The notes under the pieces are model-generated. The model did no database searches. It saw only the letters and a program-made list of their open reading frames with translations, and had not been told where the DNA came from. Made by a program: the position numbers and the translations under genes. From positions 1,796,001 to 1,860,000 of the forward strand of contig JAJEKV010000034.1 in the NCBI GenBank assembly GCA_021234155.1: 64,000 nucleotides of DNA, written 5' to 3'. Shown here one piece after another: positions 24,373 through 37,113 of this stretch (positions are counted from its first letter, which is position 1; every line of letters starts with the position of its first letter). Origin of the DNA: Isoetes taiwanensis. Lineage: Eukaryota > Streptophyta > Lycopodiopsida > Isoetales > Isoetaceae.

Positions 24373-24712
24373 AGTATGCAATGCAATATGTGAAAAAGCA
24401 AAATATAGATCACCGAAGAGAAGCAATATGAGACCCAGAATATAAGAAACAAAAAACTCGGCGAGCAAAGAACGAAGAAAGTATTCGATGAAGCTCATCC
24501 AAGGAAAAGAAGACATGCTCCCCCCTGATACTCAAAACTCAATGTCCATAAGGTACACCATACATGTCCACAAAGATATAGCTCAAAGTTGCAATATACA
24601 ACCCATGTCAATAGCATCAAGAATCGAACTACGGAATAACATTAAGGAGAAATCACCCAGATGACATAATGAACCCACAACGTATTGCAACGGCTACCAA
24701 ATGCATCACAAA
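24373..24712. repeat. ~340-bp direct repeat, copy 2
   Basis: See 22,828-23,172. Similarity stops abruptly at CAAATGCATCACAA. Confidence 0.8.
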
Positions 24713-25593
24713 TAACTTTAGCAAAAAGGAGCTAAAAAAGTCCAGGTCCCAAAGGAAATCAACAAACCAGAAATGACCTTATGCGCACCTTCGAGGGTCC
24801 CTAAGAACGTAAAAAATCCCTGCATATAAAGTGTTCTGGTTCCGAGACAAATGAAATAAAGAAAAATTGGCACCTAATCAAATTGCATGACAACTCCCCT
24901 TAAACAATGGTCTAGAATAAATTGTTTCCTAAGGAAATGGTATATAGTGGCATATGGAACAAGGGACTTAGCAGAAACAACAAAAATAGTGCCCACGCCC
25001 TATTGCAAGAGCAAGTAGTCAAACAAACTTAGAACAAGATTTTGCAAGCATTAAACAAGATGAGCCTCAAATTAAAGATGTGTGCTAACAAAATCCAATA
25101 CAAATACAAACCCCGAAAATTGAAACACCCATGCTGTTACCAAAATCGCGAAAAACTAACAAACTTATATCAACCTTGAATTTTAAACATGAATAATGGA
25201 GCCATGGTGCCAAGAAAGACTAAATGTAGAGGATGACTTAACAACTTCATAATAGAAAAAGAAATTGAATATCCCATGTGGGAAGATGAAGAATGAATGA
25301 ATGGATGTATATAGTTCTACCGGTAAGAGCATGGTATCAACCAGACACATATAATAGAATAGAACGGTTCGAAATAAGGAAATTAATCGGAATCATGTGA
25401 TGCTGAGCATAAGCATGCAATCAAATGCAAAAAACAAATCCCAATTCCTGTGAACAAGGGTCGAAGTAATTGAATCATATAAAGCAAAGTCCGGAACCAT
25501 GGAGGAAAAAACAAAGGAAAGGGTTTGTGACAAGCGCATGACCACCAAGCCTTAGCTCATTAGAAATCAAATCCGGTTCATGTGTTAGAGGGG
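24713..25593. other. A-rich non-coding DNA
   Basis: No gene seen. TGGTATCAACC at 25,333 after GCA resembles the start of a tRNA-Met primer-binding site (8 of the first 8 bases), but no LTR can be matched to it. Confidence 0.35.
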
Positions 25594-27417
25594 GTGTTAC
25601 AGCGATGGGTGTGAGAGCCAAATGAAAATATGCCTATGCAATGCGATGACTGGATAGAGATGACAACGATGAACTCTCAGAGCATGCTGAGGGGAGTTTA
25701 CGAAACGAAGGGATGAGGATGCATGCAGTTGTAGGAGGAAGTGTGAGGGGAGAATTGGGTGGTTCGGAAGCAATAATGAAAACAAAACAGAAAAATCATA
25801 TGGGCCATTCGAATTGGTAAAGGACTGACTAGAAGACTCGCGCTCCAACCGAGTGGAAGAGAGCTAATCTGGGAAATGCCTTCACAGGGAATGGTAAATC
25901 GGCCTTCATGTGCAGGCCCATCGACCCAGTCTGAGAAACGTCCCCTGTGTTGACAGTGCTACCGTAACCGAGGGTTCTGGCTATTCTGCTGACGGATCTA
26001 CTACATGGCTTAGGCAAAATGGTACTCCCTTGCGGAATAATCGAAGATTCGCCCAAAAGAAGAGAGAGCAAGCTCGGTTGTTCTAAGCATGCATGTGACC
26101 GGAGCCAGGCAGAAAATTGTAACAACTCCAGGTCCTACTAAGGGAACAAAAGAATCTGGAGGGTTCGATGGGGCACTAGATGACAGGGCAGAAAGATGTG
26201 TGCACTCCTGCATGTGCAGAGATGGGGCACTAGATTGCCTAGAGCAGAGAGCCTGAAATCTGGGTAAAGGTTAAACGCGTCCAGATCCAACCCGTTGAGA
26301 AATTCGATGAAGTAACAACGAATCGACCCGGGGAATTGTACAGAAAACTTGCTAAACAATATGAATACAATTTCTCCAATTTGAACGAAGTCTCATTACA
26401 TGCAAAGCAACGGAATTCAAAGTTTGGATGAGAAGTATGAGAAAGAAGACAACCTGTCAAAGAAACCAACACCAAAATCGAGCAGCATACCACATCGGAG
26501 ATTTGATGACGCGAATCCCTTGCTCCGTATGGTGGTCGCCAGATCCATCGGCCATATTACCATTGTCACCTTCTGTGTCGGCCATTCCTTTCGTATCGGA
26601 GCAAAGAGATCATGACAGGGCTAATCCCGATACCATTGGAGACGGTTATGAAAACAGTTCAGAAGGCTGGCCTGTGGGCCGATCGAGTAAAGCAGGAATT
26701 GAATTCTAAAATCAAAAACTGGCAACAGACTATGGCATGCATGTAGTAAAGCAAGAATCAAAATAGAAGAACAGATAAAAAGTATGAATCCAAATCCAAT
26801 AACAGAGATATCCAATGCTCCTGTAGTCGCGTCCTGTAATAAGAAAGTAACATATAAAAGACATGCATGAATCCAACAAGCGTTACCCAATGCCCCAGTA
26901 GTCGATTCCTTCTTGATGCCTTTCTAGTGCATAGAAAATCATGCCGGTCCCAATCTGAGGCTACCATGAATGCGAGCTTTTATGAGCTTTGATCTGTGAC
27001 AACAGCATGTAAAAGCTAGAATGCATGGTTAGGAGCAGGAAAGAGACTGAATCAGAAAAAGGGTTGCAAAAGGGTTGCAGGAAAGATTTGGAAAGAATCA
27101 GAAGAAGGGTTGCAGGAAAGGTTTGGAAAGAAAGGAGAGAAGTAAGAAAGATGTGTAAAGGAAGGGTGGAAAGCAATGGCAATAGATAAGATAAGATAAG
27201 ATAATCATTTTAACGTCCACGGAAGCCCATCCGGGCTTATGGGACCAAGTACATGGGGAATAGAAGAAGAGCTGTTGTGAGAAGACGCCGATAACCGAGC
27301 CGAAAGAGGAAAGGGCCTTATATAGGAGCTCGTCCCTTCCCAGAATGGCGATCCGATGGCTCGGATCGATGCTATTACGCTCATGGTTCCAATCTTGATG
27401 ACACAAATTTTCTACAA
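25594..27417 (+). mobile_element. candidate LTR (solo or 3'), unproven
   Basis: AGAGGGGG then TGTTAC at 25,594 is the form of a polypurine tract followed by an LTR start. Near the far end a TATA-like CCTTATATAGGAGCTC (about 27,316) lies ~100 bases before a possible CA end at ~27,417, as in an LTR promoter. I found no partner LTR, no target duplication and no coding region. Confidence 0.3.
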
Positions 27418-27605
27418 CCAAAAGTGGAGAAAGGAGATACCTGATTGTGATTTCTTGATAAAGAAAATATCAGAATCTCCAGGAGAAATGAGCATAGTGG
27501 CTTTGGGGTCTTTGACTAGTATTGCACAGTAAATGGATGTCACATGATGTCTCTTGTTGGGAGAGCATGTTTAATTTGTTTATTCAGGTTGTTTATAGTG
27601 TTTGT

Positions 27606-28066
27606 ATTTTTTTTAATATAACAATCAACACACAACTACCATTAATATTATTAATACAAACCATTGCATTTAACATATTTAAATTAAAATCCCCCTTAAA
27701 CCCCCTTTGGTTTGGGTGCATATTCACACGGGGGGTTACGTAGGGCAGCGAGACCCCCAAAAATATATTTATAATACATGTATAAAATTAACACCATTAA
27801 GTACATTCTTTCAAAAATATACAGTATATAAAAACTTATACATGCATACCCCACAAATGAGGATCGCTATATACGGTCTAGATCTTCGAATAAAGGAAGA
27901 ATATGCCCATCTAACAGCTCTCGTTGCCCGAAGTAACCCCCCGTGTGAATATGCACCCAAACCAAAGGGGGTTTAAGGGGGATTTTAATTTAAATATGTT
28001 AAATGCAATGGTTTGTATTAATAATATTAATGGTAGTTGTGTGTTGATTGTTATATTAAAAAAAAT
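27606..28066. repeat. perfect 134-bp inverted repeat with 193-bp loop
   Basis: 27,606-27,739 is the exact reverse complement of 27,933-28,066 as far as I can read. The arms meet the loop at GGGGGTTAC / GTAACCCCC. The loop is AT-rich with no gene. It could be a foldback element or an inverted duplication; a transcript would form a long hairpin. Confidence 0.92.
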
Positions 28067-28236
28067 TTTGGGCCCTTCGGGCCCTAACAAAGAAAACACG
28101 AAGATTACATATCGCCCTAGAAGGTTTGTATTAATAATGTTAATGGTAGTTGTGTGTTGATTGTTATATTAAAAAAAATTTTGGGGCCCTTCGGGCCCTA
28201 ATAAAGAAAACACGAAGATTACATATCGCCCTAGAA
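28011..28236. repeat. two-copy ~112-bp tandem repeat with GC palindrome
   Basis: Each unit runs from GTTTGTATTAATAAT to CGCCCTAGAAGG and holds GGGCCCTTCGGGCCC, a perfect 6-bp stem with a TTC loop. The first unit overlaps the right arm of the inverted repeat. Confidence 0.85.
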
Positions 28237-28456
28237 GGTTTTTTTTACGTTAGGAACAATGAGAGAAATTACACTAGGAAGAGACAAAGCACCATGCCCA
28301 ATATTGATAAGTACATCATTGCATGTGAAACCCATATTATCCTAATAGCCATCTCAAGAACTTATGTTGTGGAAAATAATTAAACCTTTGCACAAATGAA
28401 GCAAAACAAGAAAACATTAACAAGATGTACCTTAAAGCACTGTTTCTGCATTCTCA

Positions 28457-28554
28457 GTTGCACACCAACAAATCCATGTGCCATAAGCATAAGATGCCCA
28501 CTAATGTTGCACACCAACAAATCCATGTGCCATAAGCATAAGATGCCCACTAAT
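28457..28554. repeat. 49-bp tandem duplication
   Basis: GTTGCACACCAACAAATCCA starts both units at 28,457 and 28,506. Confidence 0.9.
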
Positions 28555-28608
28555 GTGGCTATGCATCGCTGGAAATCTGAATGCCGCAATCAGATTCTAA
28601 AATGCCAT

Positions 28609-29290
28609 TTACTTTGGTGGATATTCGAGAATCGACCAAACATAAAAACATATTATTATGATGATCTCCAGGTACATTTTCCATTTCACAAATATAATAG
28701 AGATACTACTATCGCCAGACTTGTTAGAATCATGAGGAACAACTGCGCCATTTGCAAAGCTGGTTGTTTCACAACCAAAGCTAAGTTCTCTGCCAGCATC
28801 TAAAGCTTCATCTAATAGAACTCTGGGAAGATAAGATGACCAGAAGTTTCCGTATTCCATCTGCTCCAAATCAGGTGTGAATTCCTTAATAACATAATAA
28901 TATGCTGATAACTTGCAAACAAGTTTGAAGAACATCACCATTGTACCAGACTTAGACATATCCCCTCGCAACTTTGGTATATCATTTACCTGTTAAACAG
29001 AAACAAACAGTGCGAGTCTTAGCTGTCTGCTTGAGATTCAAATGATTGAATTAACAAGAAAATGATGATATACCAAAGCAGAGACTTTCATGTCCAACCC
29101 CTGACGGACCATTGCAGCTTGCAGCTCCTGGAATGGCAGTTAATGGCACTATTAATGGCAGTTTGTTTTACAGGAAACGAGAAGGTAAAATCAAGCTCTC
29201 GTCGTTGGGCAGAGATCAAATCTTCCAGACTGTGGAAGCATGCCTTTACATTACAAATCTTCCCCAAAATATGGACCATTCATTCCAGTA
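28609..29290 (-). CDS. candidate exons of an unidentified minus-strand gene
   Basis: Three minus-strand segments join in phase with good splice signals: one ending ISAQRRELDFTFSFP before GTAAAA (about 29,171), one of 54 bases reading ELQAAMVRQGLDMKVSAL between CAG (about 29,132) and GTATAT (about 29,076), and one starting VNDIPKLRGDMSKSGTMVMF (after CAG, about 28,990) that runs to about 28,690. The encoded protein is helical and has no motif I recognise. Phase agreement across two introns is the main reason to think it is a real gene. The upstream limit is not defined, and whether the block at 33,490-33,747 belongs to it is open. Confidence 0.45.
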
Positions 29291-31573
29291 CAACACAGAG
29301 GGAAAGAAATCTCTTCTTCCCTTCAACAAAAAAAGTGAAGAAATCAATCCATCAAGGGCAATTTCATCCTCTCAGATCGACCTGCCTGTTCTGTTCTGTT
29401 AAACATTTTGTAAGAAATTTGGTTTCTATACCTGTTTCTGCGTCAAGGGTCTCAAATCCTCGTGTCCATACAATCCGCCACATTCAAGTGAGGCAGAATC
29501 TTAAAACCTGAAATTTGCATCAAATCAGATATTCCTTAAGTCGGACAGAAGCTCTAATCCGCCATAGCCAAGTCTAATGACCCTAGAAGTTTGCATCAAA
29601 TCAGACATTAAGTCCGGCAGAAGCTCTAATCTGCCATAGCCAAGCAGGGGATCTGGGCTATCGATCTGCTCCAGCCTCGGATTGCTTCAGGACTCCAGTT
29701 CCGGCCGCATGCCCTAAATATGCCTAAATGATATCCGTTCTAATCTTCTTTCCCCTTTTTTTTAAAACACGTTAATTAACATCTTCATCCTTGAATATCA
29801 TAGCAAAAACAAATCAAGGGTCCAGAAAGGGCGCACTCTAGAAATACTATTTAGTACACCTCATCAAATACAGCACCGAAATCATAGTAAAACCTTAGTA
29901 AAAATCGTACAAAAACATAAAAAAAACCCCCTGTTATTATGCTACATATTCAAGAAAATAATCATTTGCAAAAAATGTCAAGGAAATTCTTAGACTTGGA
30001 GGAGTACTTTTTTTAAGTGATAATGTGCCAGCGGCTGAAGCAAATGTAAGAACATGTTCTACTGTTCATTGACATGCAACAGATAACACTTGGATCTTCT
30101 TGTATGAACTATCCACCTAAATTGAAAACGAACTATAAAGGGTCACTAATATAAGTTTAACAATAATATCAATTGAGTAGTGCGTTGACCCTCATTCTAT
30201 CCACCACTACATGATTATGCATAGAAAAGCCTTAGATGAACCTATATTTCCTATTTCAAAATCATAAGCGTCCCCAATCATACATGACCATAAGTAAAAT
30301 GAAAGGCGCCCAGAGTCTCCAACATACGATCTGGATCGTAGGATAGACAGATATGACGACCAAGGTAGTCCAGGGTGCACCTCGTTTATAGCACAATATC
30401 TTAGACTAATATTGTTTTTGTTATAATGGTTTTCGAATGTTTGCAAGTACAAGGTATAAGATAGTCTACACATTGCGTGAAAGCAAAATGGAGTGGGGTG
30501 GTTTCAAGTTGTAATGTATAGCTGACTCTGATCATACGTATACTGCAAAAATATGCCCGAAAAGATGTGAGATTATTTAAAGCTAGCCAGTGAACCCATA
30601 TAAAGCTCTAGAATCCTATAAATTATAAATTTAAGTTTAACAAACAATACAAAGTATTCAATGGACGAAATATCATTCTAATTGCTATGATTTAGTGTCA
30701 CTTAGACTATATCGTAATGCATTGATACATCATCTCATCGAAACTGTGGTGTCCACTTCTATTTGTAATCTTATGTTGTTGCTATAGCAACTTCAAAATC
30801 GCCCAACCTAGTATTCATAGGTAAATATGCTTACCAACCTAAGCCAGAATTTGGTATCTTGATACTACATTCTTTATCTTCATATGGTGGATGAATTATG
30901 GTTTCTGTGGTTTTGGTTACATACATGCAAAGCGCAGTTGCCTCCGCCAGAAGATCAAGAATAGTTCCAGAATTGTCATGTGCCTGCAAATATTCAAAAA
31001 GCACAATCTTGCCTTTTATTATAAATCAGATTCGTTAAATATACTTAACATATCCTTGAACATTTGCATGTACGCTCTCTTTCCCAATGTCCGTATAGAT
31101 TGGTTACAAGTTGATTTCACGTATCAAGTACACAACACTACCTTATTAATCTCCTTGTCTATTGCAAATGTATTTTATAGGTTAGCAATGAATTTGAACA
31201 CCTTCAAACGTCTTCCTAACCTAAATCCTTATAGCTATTGTCAAGGGATTTGTAGTGCCTTGGCACCAATGTCAAACCCAATCCAAATGACCAGAATGCA
31301 ACCCAACCAACTATGACAGTCTTTGGTACCATCTTAGAACTAGTGTGAGACAACCCGACCAACCCTTTGTCCCAAGCCTGCCTTACTAGTAGTTTATTTA
31401 TTTCCTTATATATTGGGACTTTTTTTATTTTCATGTTTCTATAAGAAATTGCACATCATTCCACGTTCTTTCACGCTACCAATCCTTTTCACAATACCAT
31501 GAAAACCGCATGAGTTGGGGCACCTAAAGTTTAAAGATTGTTGATAGGCATTGTAAGTATTGCCAAACCTTTC
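29291..31573. other. non-coding, no gene seen
   Basis: AT-rich, with repeated CTCTAATC(C/T)GCCATAGCCAAG at about 29,550 and 29,625. Open frames are short and unconvincing. Confidence 0.4.
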
Positions 31574-32000
31574 TCAATAGTAAAAACTCTGATGTAATGA
31601 ACATATGAAAAAATCTTGTGCGAGCGCATTCTTTTTATTTGATGGGTACACATTCTGAGCGCTTTCTACTTGGTAGACAACATCATAAATGTTTGACATA
31701 AGAGCATAAGTCAAAGCATAATAGGCGTCGACATGAACAATTGATTCAAAACACCCGTCTTCCAATCTTTACATTGCACTATGTGCTGCAAGAACTAAGC
31801 AGAATTCTCTAAAGACAAACATCCCGTTGTGCCACACACTTAAGCAATGCCACTGCTTCATAGAAGTGGCCACAACACCCCAAGATATCTACCATGCAGG
31901 AAGCAAGATTTAATGCCGGTTTAATGCCATGGATTGATGTTATGTTTGAAAAATACATAATAACCTTTTCCAGCATGAAACAACTGCTAAGAACTACCAA
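31574..32000 (-). pseudogene. PPR protein remnant (E-type C-terminus)
   Basis: Read on the minus strand, GIKPALNLASCMVDILGCCG is the hallmark of the last PPR motif in plant organellar RNA-editing/processing factors (usual form ...YACMVDLLGRAG). It is followed by EAVALLK, a stop where the family has Trp (RDVCL-stop-RILLSS, about 31,812) and TYALMSNIYDVV, the matching E-domain pattern. Two stops and no upstream PPR array make it a dead fragment. Family role: sequence-specific RNA binding in mitochondria or plastids. Confidence 0.75.
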
Positions 32001-33489
32001 TTAAAACTTCTGGAGAAAGGCAAGACATTGATTTTTCAAAGCAACTAGTGTCAAATGTGTTGAAACAATATCATCATGCCTAGAAAATGCAAAAATTTTA
32101 CTCAAATTTGCAAACAGTCATAAGGAACACTGCCAATTAAATAATCATGGGATAAAACTGTCTTACATATACCTACTTAAAACTTACTTAAATATGTAAA
32201 ACTTAAATCCAAAGTTTTTGTACAAATCTGTATGCCATACACTTCTTTCAACGACCTTCAATTATGCGCATCTAGCTAAATGAGCTTTGAAGTAAAAGCA
32301 TCTGCCAGTGAGAACCCTTTGTGGATGAAATATTGAAACAATTAATTTTTAAGATGGAATGCGCTATTTCACACTTCTTTCTCTTCCCACAAATAATCCT
32401 CAACTTTAAAATGCTCTGTACCGAACCTTACTGTGATTCTATAGTCTCTAGATTCTGTAACCGTCATTAAGTAGTGCATGCACTTTGACATTCCACTTTT
32501 GCCCTATTTTGTCTGATAAATGCAATTCATAAGTCTAAAACTGCAAATATAAAATGGAAGAGGCTCAGCACCTCCTTCCGAATATAAGAATATACGCATG
32601 TGCACATGGTTTGTGGAATATCAATCATATTCTCAATTAGAGATTTTTGCAATTGCGTTGCCTAGCTTAATAGTGAAATCTGCATTGAATTAACGATGTC
32701 AAAATGCCTCTGTCAAATTCATAAAAGATCATTTTTGAAAGAAATAGAAGCCAGCCAACATGTATCCCTTACATGATGAATACAAGAAGCCATCAATTTT
32801 ATCTTTTCACCTTGCCATTAAATCCATAAAGCCTAATTCACTAGGTCATTTAAAACACTTACAAATGTGATCTCGTTCAGTTCTATATCTTCTTGGAACA
32901 TTCCATAAAATAGGTTGACAGATTCTTTGCTATTATCGAGTTGTCCGTCCAAGATACCTTAGAACATGTGGCTTGTGTAGAGGCATATGTTGAGTTTAGA
33001 AATAAATAGAATAGAATATGATTTTGTCCACGGAGATGATGGCACACAGACAGGGGCGTTATCATGCCTGAAGGAAGTGAGAAATACTTCTCTTTTTCTA
33101 CTCCAATTTGCTGAAGGTCTTAATTTCGGTCTGCCAGATAATGAGACAAAAGTTTTTCCAGATGACCATTTTATGATGGTCTAAGTGCACCCTTGATACA
33201 AGAATTTGAATTCAATGCCACAATGCATCTACCATATAAAACCTACTTAGTCTACTTGCATCATATCAATCCAGCTCCTATGCTAACTAGAGTTGCTACT
33301 TGCATTTATATAAAACGTTTTATGGTGTCAATGCCAAGTCCATGTTCAGCATACATTTTTATTAATGATGTCCACCAAAAAAATTTCGGATCTGAAACCT
33401 TATTACAGCTGAACAACAAACTACAGAGGAAATAACGCCAAGCTGATGATTGATGGAACATATATTGTTTTCTATACTGCTTATGTAGG
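32001..33489. other. non-coding, no gene supported
   Basis: AT-rich. A minus-strand open stretch at about 33,165-33,000 (SSGKTFVSLSGRPK...) could be an exon but has nothing to confirm it. Confidence 0.35.
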
Positions 33490-33497
33490 AACTCACA

Positions 33498-33747
33498 AAA
33501 AAGTCCACAGTTCTTTCATTGTTATTGGTTTTGTAATAAGAGGAGTAATTGGTTTTGTAATAAGCAGAATAATCTAACATGTCAAGCACATGTAACCCAT
33601 TTAACAATTTAGAAATAGTGCGAAGCAGTTGCAGAGCCTGAATGGCTAGCTGCAGCCCATCATTACAAATCCTTTTTAGTCTTTTTCCTTGTATTACCTC
33701 CAAAGTCTCCAGTATCACTTTAACCATTACTTCTAGAAACAAGTTAC
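33498..33747 (-). CDS. candidate exon, unidentified protein
   Basis: A minus-strand block between TTGTTTCTAG (about 33,748) and GTGAGTTC (about 33,497) reads VMVKVILETLEVIQGKRLK, then AIQALQLLRTISKLLNG, an amphipathic helical pattern like HEAT or ARM repeats. The tail contains a small in-frame duplication (SAYYKTN / SSYYKTN). No family assigned. Confidence 0.35.
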
Positions 33748-34262
33748 AGTGTTTTGGCAAATATTAGAGCCATGTCATTGACAAGGACACTTAAATGATA
33801 AATTCTTGCTATGCCTCATACAATTCACTTCAATCTATAACCATATGGAACTTCATAGGAGTGAAGTGTAAACCTAGTTTTTATCACGCTCTGGCTTCAT
33901 TATACTTTCATGGCATAGACTACGAACAATACATGCATTATGTGATAAGTCTTACGGGGTGTGTGGATGAATATCTGTGCATTTTACCAACGGGTGTCAG
34001 ATTCTGGTGTTTGTAGTGGTGTTGGAAAGTTGGGGATGTGAGCTTTCTATTGGCATGCTTTTGTTGAGTCTAGCTTGGGGGGATTGGGGAATTTCAGATT
34101 TCAGCCACCATGGCAAACCCTGGTTTGCCAAATTTTGGATCGTGTTCTTCAACACGGATGCCTTTAAAGTGATAGGTGGTGCTGCCGCCTCTTCCTCTGT
34201 GAAGAAAATACATTCTTCTTTGCCGCTTCTTAACTTATAAAATAATTCTCGCCTCTATCCTC

Positions 34263-35420
34263 TTGCTTTTCTTCAAGTTTCTGTTAATATTAGTGAGGAT
34301 TTGCAACACTTTTTATCTCTTTATAAATCTGTTGATATCCCTTTGGCACATATTATGTGGGCCAGCAAGCCACTTCCTTAGGCATAGAGGGGAGCATACT
34401 GTACATATTAGTCAAGCAGCTCTTGAAGATGTTTCCCATGGACATGCTGCTCCTCGAGCCTGGCATACTTTTGATTCTGTGGCAAGGGTTTCACGCTTTT
34501 CATTCTCGAATGGGATTCAGAAAGATATTTCTAGTTCAAAATGGCTAGCTCGTGTTGATGCTGCACTTTCGATCTTATTTTTCGCTAGTAACAGGGACTT
34601 AATTCGATGTTGGATGAGCTTAGAGCTAAATAAGATCAAATGGCTTCCAAACTTCCTTCAAAAGACTTATTTTATGCAACAGATATAGTTCTTTGTCGAT
34701 GTTGTTGGGGTTCCTTTGGTGGAGATTAATCACGAGTCTCATCTTAAATGTGCAGAGAACTTAGCAACACACTCTGTTATTGGGTATTATACGGGTGGCT
34801 TTTTGGATTGTATCAAACTATCTTGATGGCTTCCTCGGCACATTTTACCTGCATATGAATCTTTGAAGAAATTAAGTAAGGGCTTCTTCTTGATAATGTT
34901 TAATAGTGCTGAAGCAGTAAAGAAATTGGTCTCTGGCGTGGATCCTTTGGGCACATGTTCTATCCTCTATCAATATTACACACTTAATTTTTATGTTAGT
35001 ATGCTTTCAGCCCCTAAGATGCCTTGATGGTTTTCCAATCCTGATTTATCTGTTGATTTTCTTGCCCATGATTTTTTGATAGCCATTGTCAATGGTGTGG
35101 ACATGCACATTTCTCACTCTATTATCAATTCTATTCTATTCTATTCTATCAATGGTCCACGTATTTGTGTTTCTATCCCCATTAATCAAGTAGTTTCTAA
35201 GTGTGTTATTGCAAAAGTGGCAAGTGGTATAAAAAGCTGACGTTATCCCTCCTAGATGGTCCAAAACTTGCTTCAATGTTTCCAGATAAATCTTTTACAT
35301 TTATATTTCCTCACAGCCTAGACCTGGTGGCCCTATTCCATGTACGTCAATGCCACTTCAGGACTCTCATCTTGCACCTTCTATCAATGCTATCTCATCT
35401 AGAGTTAAACGTGTTGTGAC
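34263..35420 (+). pseudogene. LINE ORF1-like remnant (DUF4283-type)
   Basis: Plus-strand frame broken by several stops. Stretches such as GFFLIMFNSAEAVKKLVSG and LSAPKMP-stop-WFSNPDL have the layout of the DUF4283 RNA-binding region of plant LINE ORF1 proteins. Two of the stops are TGA in front of TGG, where WW is the likely ancestor, so they fit G-to-A change. The reverse transcriptase is not next to it. Confidence 0.5.
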
Positions 35421-36020
35421 TTCCTCATCTAGGATTGAGTGCCCTATAATTTTTTCCTTTTGCAATTCCTATTGTCCATGATTACCTCCTCAATTGTTGT
35501 ACCTCTTGCTATTACTTGATCTCCAATTATAATCTTTGCTCTTCCATCTCAAGAGTCCTCTCTTTTGATATTTAACAGTGCCTAAAAATCATATGCCAAA
35601 CCAATGCCGGAATACCCTCCAAAAATACACAAAAGATGGTGCAAAGTTTAATCCAAAATTAATTGTACATAGGCCTACTTTGACCACGTCTTTAGAATTT
35701 AAAATCGTAAGGAACACCAACCTTCGCACCTCTTTTGTGCCACGTAGTATTTTCTAACACGGAAACTAAACCTAAAGCTTTAACCTAAATCTAGAAGTTT
35801 CTAATACCATGAACTGGGCAGTTAATACGCACACGGACTTCAACGGACATTTCAATATCGTTTCTTTCGAAGATTCTGGCCATTTCTTTCTAGCTTTTCC
35901 TTGCCGAACAGGTTGCCGGATCTGCATATCCACTTGCTTCGTGAACTAGGGCTTTCTTAGGGCACGTCAACACTGTAGTGTTTTATTTCTAAATATCGGC
36001 TTTTTCTTCCAAGCGGCGAA

Positions 36021-37113
36021 ATGATGTGAGTTTTTTCCCTTTTAGTTCTGTCTAAAGGCTAGTGATTTCTGATGTTTTCCATAGCTGTTATGCTTGTGGG
36101 TATGCTTGTTTCCGGTTAGTAGATGAAAACCATGTTCTTTCTTGGTTTGATGCAGTCGTCATCCTGAAATCGTTTGGGCCCAGAGGTCAGACAAAATATT
36201 TCTGACCGTAGAGCTGCCAGATGCTAAAGCGCCTAAAGTCAAAGTTGAGCCAGAGGGAAAATTCTTATTTTCGGCATCTACTGGTTCTGATGATAAGAAA
36301 TATGCAGTTGAACTTGATCTTTATGACAAAGTGAATGTTGAGGTATTTATTTTCTGAAATCTTCACATGAATGTGAACATGTATGTTCCAGTCCTAACAT
36401 TTGAACTGCATGCTACATGATGAAGGGTAGCAAAATTAGCATTGGATTGAGGCACATATTTTGTATCCTTCAAAAGGAAGAAAAGTCATGGTGGCCACGT
36501 CTCATCAAATCTGGAGGCAAGGCTCCTCCTTATATCAAAGTTGACTGGAATAAGTGGGTTGACGAAGATGAAGAACAAGAGTCATCTAAATGTAAGGATT
36601 TTCAGAAGGAATGGTGATTATTATGTGAGCATTTCGTTTTAAGTGGAAGCTGGTGAAAGCTTCTATTATCTGAAACAGTGATGTAGGAATTGACAGCTAC
36701 AACAAAATTTAATTGCACAACACTAATGCTTTTCTGCTTGAATGTGGCAAAATATTTCTGTATGTTATCTCGTGCGATTTACTGATATCTGGTGTGTTAA
36801 TGCCATGCAGTTGATGATTTTGATCTTGGTGGCATGGGTGATTTGTCAGTAAGTATTGCCAATACTCTTTCATCTTTTTTATTAATGCATCATAGAAAAT
36901 GCTGATAAGCTTATCCTTTCTGGTTGCAGAACTATGACATGGGTGGTAACGAGGCAGACAGTGACGATGAAGGTAATTGGAAACTTTGACTTTTTTGTAT
37001 TCTTAAATAGTTGATATGAAGGAACTTTGTTTGTAACCTATTTCTTGTTGATGGTAACAGAGTTGCCCGAGGCAGAAAAAGAAGCTGAAAAGGAAGAAGC
37101 AAAAACAAGTTGA
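36021..37113 (+). CDS. p23-type HSP90 co-chaperone, six exons
   Basis: The protein binds the ATP-bound closed HSP90 dimer and slows its ATPase in the cytosol. Exons: 36,021-36,025, 36,156-36,342, 36,426-36,591, 36,811-36,848, 36,930-36,972 and 37,061-37,113, all with GT-AG borders and consistent phase, giving 163 aa. Seen: CS domain with HPEIVWAQRSDKIFLTVELP at the start, ISIGLRHIFCILQKEEKSWW, then the p23 signature YIKVDWNKWVDEDEE. The tail is short, Gly/Met- and acid-rich (FDLGGMGDL, NYDMGGNEADSDDEELPEAE), shorter than in many seed-plant p23 proteins. The start ATG 36,021 is supported by the 5-base first exon followed by GTGAGT. There are no frame errors, unlike the surrounding TEs. Upstream DNA holds no obvious TATA box. 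Confidence 0.95.

Noticed and set aside
25333-25345. tRNA-Met primer-binding site marking another LTR element
   Set aside because: Only TGGTATCA matches; no LTR upstream matches any sequence downstream.
28063-28200. GGGCCCTTCGGGCCC as a bacterial-type terminator
   Set aside because: The hairpin is followed by TAACAAAG rather than a T run and sits in a eukaryotic tandem repeat.
30891-31316. 141-codon plus-strand open frame
   Set aside because: No recognisable protein pattern, no splice or promoter context, AT-rich chance composition.
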